Source of the DNA: Desulforudis sp.
GTDB taxonomy: Bacteria > Bacillota > Desulfotomaculia > Desulfotomaculales > Desulforudaceae
Assembly (NCBI GenBank): GCA_014859075.1
Contig: JACUUW010000039.1
Span: 1 to 12,626 of the forward strand
Length of the DNA: 12,626 nt
Direction of reading: 5' to 3'
In this document: piece by piece, positions 1-7,168 of the stretch
How the letters are laid out: every line of letters begins with the position of its first letter
Numbering within the stretch: position 1 is the first letter of the stretch
Notes under the pieces: model-generated
What the model was told of the DNA's origin: nothing
The model's database searches: none
Seen by the model: only the letters and a program-made list of their open reading frames with translations
Made by a program: the position numbers and the translations under genes

Positions 1-1609
1 TAAGGCCCGTATTCAAAACACCGGGTTCCAGTCCCGTGACCGTCTCCGGTTCCCGCCGGTAGGCCAGTGCCAGCACGCGCAGGCCGTCTTCGGCCATGGC
101 CCGGTACCGTTCCAGAATGGACTCCCGGTCCTCCAGGGCGGCCTCCCCGCCTTCGGGACCGGTGACGGCCGCGGAACACATGCCGAGCACTCGTTCGGGC
201 GCTCCCTTCACGAACACCACATTGCCGCCGCCCCGCGTGTCGCGGTGCAGGGTGGCCGAGTACATCAGGTCCGACTCGAACGGGATTTCGTCCAGCTTTG
301 AGTACAGGTCCGCCTGGACCTCGGGGTCCACGCCGGCTTTGATACCGGCAACAATCAGGGCCACTTCGGTCGGATCCCCGTGCGGGAAATGCCCGCGCTC
401 CTCGTCAAACCCGAGGCGGGATTCGTTCGCCAACAGCCCGGCCCGGAGACAAAGTTCAAGTGCCGGATTATTTCTGAGTTTGACCGGTTCGCCGTCCTCA
501 TCGACAAGGTCCCCTTTCGGTTCAAAACCGATCCCGGTCAGCTGGTAGGCCTTGCCGCCGATCGCAATGGTCTGCACGGTCATCTCATTTTTGGTCAGGG
601 TGCCGGTCTTGTCGGAAGCGATGACCGTGGTCGAACCCAACGTTTCCACGGCCGGCAGCCGGCGGACAATAGCGTGCCTGACGGCCATCCGCTTCACCCC
701 GATGGCCAGGGTGATGGTCACCACCACGGGCAGACCCTCCGGAATAGCGCCCACGGCCAAGGCGATGCCGGTCAACACCATTTCCGGCAGCGGACGGCCC
801 AGGGCCAGTCCGAGCAGTACGGCCACGCCGGAAACGGCCAGGATGCCGTATCCCAGCCAGCGACCGAACCGGCCGAGCTGCACTTGGAGCGGGGTCGGCG
901 CCGGCTTCACCCGCCGGACCTGGTCAGAAATCTTACCCAACTCGGTCGCCGGTCCGGTGGCCGTTACGACCCCCTTACCCCTTCCGGCAAGCACCAGGGT
1001 GCCCATAAACCCGGTGTTGCGCAAGTCGCCCAAGGCCGGGTAATCCCCCGGCACCGGAGAGGTCTCCTTGCGCACACCCACCGATTCCCCGGTCAGGGCG
1101 GATTCGTCGATGTCCAGCCGGACGACCTCGAACAGGCGCATGTCGGCCGGTACCCGTGCCCCCGAAGTGAGGGTCACCACGTCTCCCGGTACCAGTTCGG
1201 CACTGTCTATTTCCATCTCCCGGCCCTCCCGGATGACGTGAGCGCGGGGCGCGGCCAACACGGTCAGGGCGCGAATCGCCTGTTCGGCCTTCAACTCCTG
1301 GGTGAAACCGATAATCGCGTTGATGATCACCACGGCCAGAATGACCCACATATCGATGAAATGCTGGATAAGGGCGGTAAAGACCGCGGCAACCAGCAGG
1401 ATGTAGATGAGAGGGTCGGTGAACTGGTGGAACAGGGTCTGGAGGGGATTGAACCTGTCTTCGGCATCAAGGGTGTTGGGGCCGTTCTCCCGCAGGCGCC
1501 GGGCGGCCTCTTCCCGCGAAAGGCCGTCCGGGCCCGAGTCCAGTTCCCGGAAGACGCCGTCAATCGCCTGTTCGTGGTACAGGTGATTTCCCTCCCAGCA
1601 CTTGCGCAT
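1..1609 (-). CDS. Cation-transporting P-type ATPase (P2A/Ca2+-ATPase type), C-terminal part cut by window edge
   Basis: ATP-driven cation pump of the cytoplasmic membrane. Numbered from the ATG at 1609, the visible ~536 codons hold an N-terminal cation-ATPase domain, the first membrane hairpin (around MWVILAVVIINAIIGF), the actuator loop TGES at 173-176, the M4 motif PEGLP from P290, the phosphorylation motif DKTGTLT with D333, the nucleotide-domain motif KGAPE with K468, and GLRVLALAYR near the cut. PEGLP with this layout points to the SERCA-like P2A group, usually Ca2+, but M5-M6, which decide the ion, lie outside the window. Family members are about 900 residues, so roughly 40% is missing. 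ATG 1609 is the first in-frame start after a stop and has no Shine-Dalgarno; GGGAGG at 1591-1596 lies 8 nt before an in-frame CTG at 1580-1582, which would start at LYHEQAID, close to where family members begin. It is divergent from the L,D-transpeptidase gene. Confidence 0.93.
   Translation of the reverse strand, partial: MRKCWEGNHLYHEQAIDGVFRELDSGPDGLSREEAARRLRENGPNTLDAEDRFNPLQTLFHQFTDPLIYILLVAAVFTALIQHFIDMWVILAVVIINAIIGFTQELKAEQAIRALTVLAAPRAHVIREGREMEIDSAELVPGDVVTLTSGARVPADMRLFEVVRLDIDESALTGESVGVRKETSPVPGDYPALGDLRNTGFMGTLVLAGRGKGVVTATGPATELGKISDQVRRVKPAPTPLQVQLGRFGRWLGYGILAVSGVAVLLGLALGRPLPEMVLTGIALAVGAIPEGLPVVVTITLAIGVKRMAVRHAIVRRLPAVETLGSTTVIASDKTGTLTKNEMTVQTIAIGGKAYQLTGIGFEPKGDLVDEDGEPVKLRNNPALELCLRAGLLANESRLGFDEERGHFPHGDPTEVALIVAGIKAGVDPEVQADLYSKLDEIPFESDLMYSATLHRDTRGGGNVVFVKGAPERVLGMCSAAVTGPEGGEAALEDRESILERYRAMAEDGLRVLALAYRREPETVTGLEPGVLNTGL
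1591..1596 (-). promoter_or_regulatory. Shine-Dalgarno-like GGGAGG in front of a possible CTG start
   Basis: On the minus strand GGGAGG lies 8 nt before an in-frame CTG (1580-1582) of the P-type ATPase. The upstream ATG at 1609 has no purine-rich site before it. The motif may therefore mark the true start, or be chance within the coding sequence. Confidence 0.35.
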
Positions 1610-1638
1610 TCGGTGTTAGCGTATCTGACCCCGCCCAA

Positions 1639-1644
1639 ATTATA
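1639..1644 (-). promoter_or_regulatory. -10 element (TATAAT) for the P-type ATPase gene
   Basis: A perfect TATAAT on the minus strand, 30 bp before the ATG at 1609. No convincing -35 hexamer is found 16-18 bp upstream, where the inverted repeat 1656-1672 sits instead. A promoter that depends on an activator, or a chance match in an AT-rich spot, are both possible. Confidence 0.4.
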
Positions 1645-1655
1645 CGACCGAAAAA

Positions 1656-1672
1656 CATGGTCTTGTACCATG
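1656..1672. repeat. Inverted repeat CATGGT-N5-ACCATG in the divergent intergenic region
   Basis: Six-base arms at 1656-1661 and 1667-1672 are separated by CTTGT. The repeat lies between two divergent genes, overlapping where the -35 of the ATPase promoter would be and 45 bp before the L,D-transpeptidase start. This position suits an operator, but the regulator is unknown and a short repeat can be chance. Confidence 0.3.
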
Positions 1673-1716
1673 CACCGCTTAATAACATTGTAAAAACGGC
1701 GGTGTGGAGGCAACTG

Positions 1717-3060
1717 ATGCGGGCTAAGTCTGTCCGGACCAGGACGCTGTGGCTGCTGCCGGTGGCGCTGTCCGTTCTGGGCTTGATCTGTTGGCAGGAG
1801 ATCGTCCGGGTGAACCACGCCCCGGACTGCACCAGGGTGCACATCGTGTTTCTGGTCCCCATGCGTCAGGCCGATGTCGAGGCGAAACTCCACCTCATCC
1901 CGGAGCAACCGGAGATCGTTCCGGAATACGAAAGCCACTGGGCCAACCCGTGCACCCTGGTCGTGGAGTTGCGTGAACCGGACCGGCTGCGGGGTCAGGA
2001 GATCACCGTGCGGATCAACCGGGCGGCCAGCCGGATACCCTTGTTGAAGAAGTCGGTAACCGCAAGCACCCGCCGCCCGGTACGCCCGGCGCTATACCGC
2101 GTCAATCCGGTGACCCCGTCCATGGGCCCGGTGGAAATCCTCTTCAACACGCCCCTGGCGCCCGACAGCGTACCCGGGAATATCATGATCACCTTGAACG
2201 ACCGGCCGGTCGAGGGGAGACTCCAACCGCGGCGCATCCAGGCCGGCGATTCGCTCCTGGAAGACCGGTCCGTCTGGTTGTTCTCGCCCGGGGAGCAACT
2301 CCCGCAGGACACCGACTTGGAGGTGCTGATCCGCGGCTGGATCAAGAGCGCCGGGGGTCTCGCCCTGGGCGGTGAGGTGCGGCGCACCGTACGCACGGCG
2401 CCCCGGCTGGAGGTGCTCGGCACCAAGCCGCCCGACGGTGCCTCCGGCGTTGATCTGCATCCGGAGATCCAGGTTGAATTCAGCCAGCCCCTATCCTGGG
2501 GCTGGATGGAAATTGAAGGCGTACGCGGGCGGTTCGACGTCTGGGCCAACCAGATCCAGTTCACCCCGCTCGAACCGCTGATGCCGGACCGCGAGTTCAC
2601 CGTCAGGAGCCGGGCCGTCTCCCGGTCGGGTGAGCCTGTCCACCTGGATTTCAGTTTCCGGACCCTGCCGCTTGGTGACAAAATTTGGGTCGCGGTGGAC
2701 CTGGAAGGAGAACACAACGTAACGGTGTACCGGGGCAGTGAAGTGGTGCGTGTTTTCAAGGCCTCGGGCGGGAAAGTGACCTCCCCCACGCCTCTCGGCA
2801 CCTACTTTCTGTACAGCCGCGGCTACACCTTCTGGAACGCCCGCCTGCAGGAGGGAGCCCATTACTGGGTCCGGTTCTCGGGCCCGTATCTGGTGCATTC
2901 GGTCCCGTTCGACGCCTCCGGGAAACTGAAGCAGGAGGAAATGGAGAAACTCGGACAGGCGGCGAGTCACGGGTGCATCCGCCTCGCCCTGGAGGACGCC
3001 AGGTGGTTTTTTCACCACGTCCCCAACGGCACCATGATCGTAATTTACAACCAGCACTGA
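1717..3060 (+). CDS. Membrane-anchored L,D-transpeptidase (YkuD) with two Ig-like (Big_5/SbsA-type) domains
   Basis: Likely cell-wall enzyme that forms 3-3 peptidoglycan cross-links or attaches groups to the peptide stem outside the membrane. The 447-residue product begins with basic residues and one hydrophobic segment (about 11-28), an uncleaved anchor or signal with no clear cleavage site. A poorly conserved region follows, then two Ig-like modules at about 120-222 and 228-325, each opening with a proline-rich strand typical of Big_5 (RVNPVTPSMGPVEILFNTPL and GTKPPDGASGVDLHPEIQV). The YkuD domain fills about 327-446 and has the catalytic set: H394 in LVHS and the SHGC motif with H418 and C420, followed by IRL. 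Start ATG 1717 has GGAGG 7 nt upstream; an in-frame ATG at 1657 has no such site. It stands alone, divergent from the ATPase. Transpeptidase or carboxypeptidase activity cannot be told apart from sequence. Confidence 0.88.
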   Translation: MRAKSVRTRTLWLLPVALSVLGLICWQEIVRVNHAPDCTRVHIVFLVPMRQADVEAKLHLIPEQPEIVPEYESHWANPCTLVVELREPDRLRGQEITVRINRAASRIPLLKKSVTASTRRPVRPALYRVNPVTPSMGPVEILFNTPLAPDSVPGNIMITLNDRPVEGRLQPRRIQAGDSLLEDRSVWLFSPGEQLPQDTDLEVLIRGWIKSAGGLALGGEVRRTVRTAPRLEVLGTKPPDGASGVDLHPEIQVEFSQPLSWGWMEIEGVRGRFDVWANQIQFTPLEPLMPDREFTVRSRAVSRSGEPVHLDFSFRTLPLGDKIWVAVDLEGEHNVTVYRGSEVVRVFKASGGKVTSPTPLGTYFLYSRGYTFWNARLQEGAHYWVRFSGPYLVHSVPFDASGKLKQEEMEKLGQAASHGCIRLALEDARWFFHHVPNGTMIVIYNQH

Positions 3061-3070
3061 TCCGCCAAGC

Positions 3071-3099
3071 TTGCCATTCTTTGCACAATGGATTATAAA
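3071..3099 (+). promoter_or_regulatory. Sigma-A-type promoter for the Fur-znuCB-like operon
   Basis: TTGCCA (3071-3076) and TATAAA (3094-3099) are separated by exactly 17 bp, each one mismatch from consensus. The pair lies in an AT-rich gap just after the L,D-transpeptidase stop and 38 bp before the regulator start, so it should drive the regulator and the transporter genes behind it. Confidence 0.72.
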
Positions 3100-3102
3100 T
3101 AG

Positions 3103-3112
3103 ACTAATTAGT
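3103..3112. promoter_or_regulatory. Perfect palindrome ACTAATTAGT, candidate autoregulatory operator
   Basis: This 10-bp palindrome starts 4 bp after the -10 element, over the expected transcription start, which suits a repressor site. Fur-family regulators often control their own operon through AT-rich palindromes, but this one does not match the usual Fur, Zur or PerR 7-1-7 consensus closely, so the assignment to the adjacent regulator is inference. Confidence 0.45.
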
Positions 3113-3136
3113 AATATTCCTGACTGGAGTGAAATC

Positions 3137-3652
3137 GTGAACCTGAATCGGATTGTGTCCAGGCTCCGGAACGCGGGCCTGAAGCTGACACCGCAGCGCG
3201 AACTGATTATCAGCACTCTGTTGGCGTCCGGCGGACCCCTGACCGCCCGGGAGGTCCTGAAGTCAGTGCGGAAAACCCAGCCACGCATCAGTTTTGACAC
3301 CGTGTACCGCAATCTCGCGGTGTTGAGCGAGATCGGCGTGGTAAACCGGATCAATTTGAAGGTGCGATTCAACTCACGGTTCGAAATCGCGGACGATCAC
3401 CGCCACCATCTCGTTTGCCTGGGGTGCGGGGAGGTCCGCCCGGTGAACCTCTGCCCTTTCCAGGAGGTCGCGGTCGGCCTGGAAAAGGACAAACCATTCC
3501 GTATCGTGGGCCACGCTTTCGAGATTTACGGTTACTGCGCGGGATGCGACGCTTTCCGGGACCCCGGTCCCGATCCCGACAGGAACGGGTATACGGCGGA
3601 GCGCAAACGGCAATCGGAAGCGGAGGTTTTGAAAAAATGGGGCGGGACGTAA
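3137..3652 (+). CDS. zur: Fur-family metal-dependent transcriptional regulator (Zur-like)
   Basis: DNA-binding metal sensor of 171 residues. The N-terminal winged helix is recognisable from LTPQRELIISTLLASGGPLTAREV and SFDTVYRNLAVLSEIGVV. The dimerisation domain carries the metal ligands: DDHRHHLVC, the CLGC pair (C94, C97) and a second CAGC pair (C134, C137), which together make the structural Zn(Cys)4 site. Start GTG 3137 has GGAG 7 nt upstream and gives the usual family length apart from a charged tail of about 30 residues after CAGC; an in-frame TTG at 3071 is rejected because it lies in the promoter. The last 16 nt overlap the ABC ATPase start, so the two are co-transcribed and probably translationally coupled. 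The transporter type makes zinc (Zur) most likely; manganese or iron sensing is possible. It probably represses its own operon when metal is plentiful. Confidence 0.88.
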   Translation: MNLNRIVSRLRNAGLKLTPQRELIISTLLASGGPLTAREVLKSVRKTQPRISFDTVYRNLAVLSEIGVVNRINLKVRFNSRFEIADDHRHHLVCLGCGEVRPVNLCPFQEVAVGLEKDKPFRIVGHAFEIYGYCAGCDAFRDPGPDPDRNGYTAERKRQSEAEVLKKWGGT

Positions 3653-4386
3653 CCGGGACTGTCGTGTCTCTCGAGGACGTGTGTGTTACAATCCGCGGTA
3701 TTCCGGTACTGGATCACATCAACCTGACCCTGGACGAGGGTTCGTTTACGGCCGTGATCGGTCCGAACGGGGCCGGTAAGACCACGCTCGTGCGGGTGAT
3801 CCTGGGCCTGGTGCGACCGGACTCGGGCCGCGTGCGCCTGTTCGGCAAGCCGCCGGCGGGGGCCGGCAACCAGAAGCACCAGGTTGGTTACCTGCCCCAG
3901 CGGCAGCAGTTCGACCAGGGTTTTCCGGTCAGTGCCCACGACGTGGTGATGATGGGCCGGGTTGGTTGCCTGGGCCTGTTCCGGTTTCCGGCGCGGGCCG
4001 ACAAGGACGCGGCCCGGGAAACCCTGCACCGCATCGGTTTCCCGGATGATTTGACCGGCAAACCCATCGGGGAACTCTCCGGCGGACAACAGCAGTTGGT
4101 CTTCTTGGGCCGGGCCTTATGCAGTCACACCCGACTGCTGATCCTGGACGAGCCGACCAACGGGCTGGACTTGGTGGCCCAGCGCACCTTCTACCGCGTG
4201 GTCCAGGAGTTACAGCGCGACCTTGGCTTGACCATCCTCGTCGTGTCGCACGACATCTCGGCGTTGGCCGGCTGCGCCGACCGGATGGTCTGCCTGAACG
4301 GATCCATTTATGCGGACGGCAACATCCGGGAAGTGCTTTCCAGTTCACGCCTGGCTGAGGCATACGGTACCACGCCGCTGGAATGA
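3637..4386 (+). CDS. znuC: Metal ABC transporter ATP-binding protein (ZnuC/MntB-like)
   Basis: Cytoplasmic ATPase of 249 residues that powers high-affinity metal uptake with the permease encoded next. Walker A GPNGAGKTT begins at G42, the Q-loop is in GYLPQRQQF, the signature LSGGQQQ begins at L147, Walker B LLILDEP has D171 and E172, and the switch histidine is in VVSHD. Spacing and length are normal for the family. Start ATG 3637 has GGAGG 10 nt upstream and overlaps the regulator by 16 nt. The stop TGA at 4384-4386 overlaps an ATG at 4383, but the permease more likely starts at 4404. The partner and the Fur-family regulator indicate zinc or manganese rather than siderophore import. No substrate-binding protein gene is adjacent. 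Confidence 0.92.
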   Translation: MGRDVTGTVVSLEDVCVTIRGIPVLDHINLTLDEGSFTAVIGPNGAGKTTLVRVILGLVRPDSGRVRLFGKPPAGAGNQKHQVGYLPQRQQFDQGFPVSAHDVVMMGRVGCLGLFRFPARADKDAARETLHRIGFPDDLTGKPIGELSGGQQQLVFLGRALCSHTRLLILDEPTNGLDLVAQRTFYRVVQELQRDLGLTILVVSHDISALAGCADRMVCLNGSIYADGNIREVLSSSRLAEAYGTTPLE

Positions 4387-4403
4387 CGCCCGGGGAGGTA
4401 AAC

Positions 4404-5303
4404 ATGGAATTTCTGGCTTATGAGTTTATGCAGCGCGCCCTGTTGGCCGGCGTCCTGGCCGGCGTGCTCTGTTCCTGCGTGTCGCTGTTCGTGGTTTTGC
4501 AGCGCATGGCCTTTGTGGGCGTGGGAGTTTCGCACTCCGCCCTGGGCGGAATCGCGATCGGGGTGCTCCTGGGTGTCAACCCGGTGTTTTCGGCCGCCGT
4601 TTTCTGCACCGTGGTGGCCTGGGCCATCGGCCTGGTCAGCAAGAGAGGCCGCCTGCACGAGGATACCGTCATCGGGGTGTTCTTCAGCACCAGCATGGCG
4701 TTGGGTATCGCCCTGATCAGCCTGGCGCCCGGGTACCAACCGGAATTGTTCAGTTTCCTGTTTGGGAATATCCTGGCCGTCACCGCCGGCGACATCCTGC
4801 TCCTCGCGGCCGCTGGAACGGTCATCATCCTGTTCATGGTCCTGTTCTTCAAGGAACTCCTGTTTGTGTGCTTCGACGAGGAGTCGGCACGGGCCGCCGG
4901 GATCCCGGCGACCTTTCTGTACTTTGGACTGCTGACCGTGGTCGCGGTCACCGTGGTGGTCAGTGTCAAGCTCCTGGGGATCGTCCTGGCCTCGGCGCTG
5001 CTGGTCATCCCGGCGATGACCGGCTACGAGGTATGCCGCAACTTCCGGGGCATGCTGGTCGTCTCGGTCTGTTGCGGGGTGTCTGCGGCGGTGGCGGGGC
5101 TGTGGCTTTCCTACTTCCTGAACCTGCCTTCGGGCGCGACCATCGTGCTCTGCGCCGCCTCCCTTTTTTTCCTGGCCTTCCTGTTATCTCCCCGTCGCGG
5201 CCGGTTCCAGAGAATCGCGGCCCTGGCAAAAACCCGCAACCCCGCGGACAAACCGGAAGCGTTCCCACCGGAATCGGCACAACCCACCCAAACGACCTCC
5301 TGA
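4404..5303 (+). CDS. znuB: Metal ABC transporter permease, ABC-3 family (ZnuB/MntC-like)
   Basis: Integral membrane subunit of 299 residues that forms the metal channel, probably as a homodimer. Most of it is hydrophobic, with about eight membrane segments. It begins with EFMQRALLAGVLAGVLCS and shows ABC-3 family stretches such as FVGVGVSHSALGGIAIG and VVVSVKLLGIVLASALLVIP. A hydrophilic tail of about 37 residues follows the last segment. Start ATG 4404 has GGGGAGG with 5 nt spacing, much better than the in-frame ATG at 4383. It ends 20 bp from the stop of the convergent hydrogenase gene. The usual third component, a ZnuA-type binding lipoprotein, is not here and must be encoded elsewhere if the system works. 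Confidence 0.92.
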   Translation: MEFLAYEFMQRALLAGVLAGVLCSCVSLFVVLQRMAFVGVGVSHSALGGIAIGVLLGVNPVFSAAVFCTVVAWAIGLVSKRGRLHEDTVIGVFFSTSMALGIALISLAPGYQPELFSFLFGNILAVTAGDILLLAAAGTVIILFMVLFFKELLFVCFDEESARAAGIPATFLYFGLLTVVAVTVVVSVKLLGIVLASALLVIPAMTGYEVCRNFRGMLVVSVCCGVSAAVAGLWLSYFLNLPSGATIVLCAASLFFLAFLLSPRRGRFQRIAALAKTRNPADKPEAFPPESAQPTQTTS

Positions 5304-5311
5304 CCGGCAGG

Positions 5312-5323
5312 GAACCCGGGTTC
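5312..5323. repeat. 12-bp perfect palindrome between two convergent stop codons
   Basis: GAACCCGGGTTC fills most of the 20-bp gap between the permease stop and the hydrogenase stop. As RNA it could form only a 4-bp stem with a 4-nt loop and no U-run follows on either strand, so it is at best a weak bidirectional terminator. Confidence 0.35.
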
Positions 5324-7168
5324 TTAATGGAGCGGAACCTTTTTCGGCGCCGTGCGGGGATAGCGTTCCCGGGGCGTGAAGGTGGTGTGCAACAGCTTCT
5401 TCGCTTTCTCACTCAGCGGATGTCCCAGGTATTCTTCGTACAGCCGCCGCACCGCCGGGTTTTCGTGCGCCCGCCGGAGTTCCCGGGTCAGGTCGATGCT
5501 GTAAAGCGCTTCCACCCGCTTTCGGCGACGTTCCCCGGAGGGCTCCTTCCGGTTTGGGCCGACGATCGGCTGGCCCCCGCCGCCGATACAACCGCCGGGG
5601 CAGCCCATGATCTCCAGGAAGTGATACTCCGCCCCGGCCTTGATGCGGTCCAACAGACGGCGGGCGTTCCGGGTGCCATGCGCGACCGCCAGTTTCACCG
5701 TCCGGCCCCGCAGCCGCACCTCGGCCTCCCGTACCCCGTTCAGCCCGCGGACCGCTTTGAACTCAACCCTGGCACCGATCTCTTCCCCTTCGGTCAGGGC
5801 ATAGGCGGTACGGATGGCGGCTTCCATGACCCCGCCGGCGGCCGCGAAGATCGCGCCCGCCCCGGTACGGATCCCCAGGGGGTTATCGAACTCACCATCT
5901 TCCGCCAGCGTGTCCCAATCCAATCCGGCCTGCCGGATCATCCGGGCCAGTTCCCGGGTGGTCAACACAAAATCGACATCGCGCCGGCCTTCCTCGGAAA
6001 CCAGTTCCGGGCGGGCCGCTTCGAATTTTTTGGCCGTGCAGGGCATGATCGCCACGGTCACCAGTTTGGCCGGATCGAGCCCTTCCTTTTCCGCGTAGTA
6101 GCTCTTGACCAAGGCCCCCAACATTTCCTGCGGCGACTTGCAGGTGGAGAGATTGTCCAGGAACTCGGGGTAGAAATGCTCGCAGAACTTGACCCAGCCC
6201 GGACTGCACGATGAAATCAGGGGTAATTCCCCTTTCCCCTCCAGGCGTTCCAGCAGTTCGTGCGCCTCTTCCATGACGGTCAGGTCGGCCGCGAATTCGG
6301 TCGAGAACACGGTGTCAAAGCCGATGCCGCGCAGGGCGGAGACCAGTTTGCCGGTGACCACCGTACCGGCCGGCATTCCAAACTCCTCCCCGAGGGTGAC
6401 CTGGATGGCCGGCGCCGTCTGGACGACGACCTGCTTCCCGGCATCGTCAATCGCCTTCCAGACCTCATGGATGTATTCCCGTTCGGTGAGGGCCCCGGTC
6501 GGGCAGTGCAACAGGCACTGGCCGCACGTGATGCAGGCGGCCGTCGCGGCGTCGTCCGCGAAGGCCGGTCCGATCACCGTTTCGAAGCCGCGGCCAGCCG
6601 CCGTCAGGGCGTCCACGCCCTGGACTTTCCGGCAGACCTCCACGCAGCGGCGGCACTTGATGCACTTCTCCGGATCGCGGACCATGAACGGGTTGTCTTC
6701 CAGCACCCGGCGGCGGCGCCGGCGGTTCGGAAGCCGCATGCGGTTTAAGCCCACCCGGGCGGCCACCGCACGCAGTTCACAGGTCTCCGCCCGCGGACAA
6801 ACCGGGCAGTCGGCGTGGTGTTCGGTCAGCAACAGTTCAACGACCCGGCGGCGCGTCCGCCGTACCCGCGGCGTGTTGGTCCGCACCACCATCCCTTCCC
6901 TTACCGGGGTGACGCAGGCGGCGGGGAGCGTGCGCATCCCGTCCACTTCCACCACGCAGACCCGGCAACAGCCGGGTTCGCTGATGCCTTTAAGGTAACA
7001 CAGAGTGGGGATGTCGATGCCATTGGCCCGGGCCGTGTCCACGATATTCGCGCCGGTCTCGGCCGTCACTTCCCGGTCGTCGATGGTGAGCCTTACCTGC
7101 GGTTTTTCCTCGGTGGGCACCGGATCCCGGCGCTCGTCACGTTTTCCTTCAACCGTTTCCTGCTGCAC
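5324..7168 (-). CDS. hydA: Modular [FeFe] hydrogenase catalytic subunit with N-terminal Fe-S domains
   Basis: Cytoplasmic H2-producing or H2-oxidising enzyme of 614 residues. In order: a [2Fe-2S] domain (C57, C68, C71, C85); a His-ligated [4Fe-4S] motif (H117, C121, C124, C130); two ferredoxin clusters (C169, C172, C175, C179 and C212, C215, C218, C222); and the H-cluster domain with L1 SSCSPGW (320s), L2 MPCTAKKFE (C377) and L3 MGCPGGC (C523, C527). This is the layout of Clostridium pasteurianum CpI, without the extra C-terminal [2Fe-2S] domain of Thermotoga HydA. L1 carries Ser322 where CpI has the ligand Cys300. Six arginines in a row (149-154) precede the ferredoxin domain. Start GTG 7168 has GGAGGTG with 6 nt spacing; earlier in-frame codons lack such a site. 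No HydB, HydC or maturase gene is next to it, so its electron partner (ferredoxin, NAD(P)H or both) is unknown. Confidence 0.93.
   Translation of the reverse strand: MQQETVEGKRDERRDPVPTEEKPQVRLTIDDREVTAETGANIVDTARANGIDIPTLCYLKGISEPGCCRVCVVEVDGMRTLPAACVTPVREGMVVRTNTPRVRRTRRRVVELLLTEHHADCPVCPRAETCELRAVAARVGLNRMRLPNRRRRRRVLEDNPFMVRDPEKCIKCRRCVEVCRKVQGVDALTAAGRGFETVIGPAFADDAATAACITCGQCLLHCPTGALTEREYIHEVWKAIDDAGKQVVVQTAPAIQVTLGEEFGMPAGTVVTGKLVSALRGIGFDTVFSTEFAADLTVMEEAHELLERLEGKGELPLISSCSPGWVKFCEHFYPEFLDNLSTCKSPQEMLGALVKSYYAEKEGLDPAKLVTVAIMPCTAKKFEAARPELVSEEGRRDVDFVLTTRELARMIRQAGLDWDTLAEDGEFDNPLGIRTGAGAIFAAAGGVMEAAIRTAYALTEGEEIGARVEFKAVRGLNGVREAEVRLRGRTVKLAVAHGTRNARRLLDRIKAGAEYHFLEIMGCPGGCIGGGGQPIVGPNRKEPSGERRRKRVEALYSIDLTRELRRAHENPAVRRLYEEYLGHPLSEKAKKLLHTTFTPRERYPRTAPKKVPLH

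Noticed and set aside
1663..1691. Plus-strand promoter for the L,D-transpeptidase (TTGTAC with a -10 near 1686)
   Set aside because: TTGTAC matches only three positions of the -35 consensus and no good -10 lies 16-18 bp downstream; TAACAT at 1683 is too close.
380..1693. Long plus-strand open frame of 437 codons
   Set aside because: It lies antisense to the P-type ATPase, whose family motifs occupy the minus strand throughout. The translation is rich in G, H, Q and R, typical of a shadow in GC-rich DNA.
3071..3136. N-terminal extension of the Fur-family protein from TTG 3071
   Set aside because: This codon is inside the -35 element of a good promoter and has no ribosome binding site; GTG 3137 has one and matches family length.
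4868..6214. Plus-strand open frame of 448 codons across the permease end and hydA
   Set aside because: It runs out of frame through the permease and then antisense to the hydrogenase; both real genes carry clear motifs.
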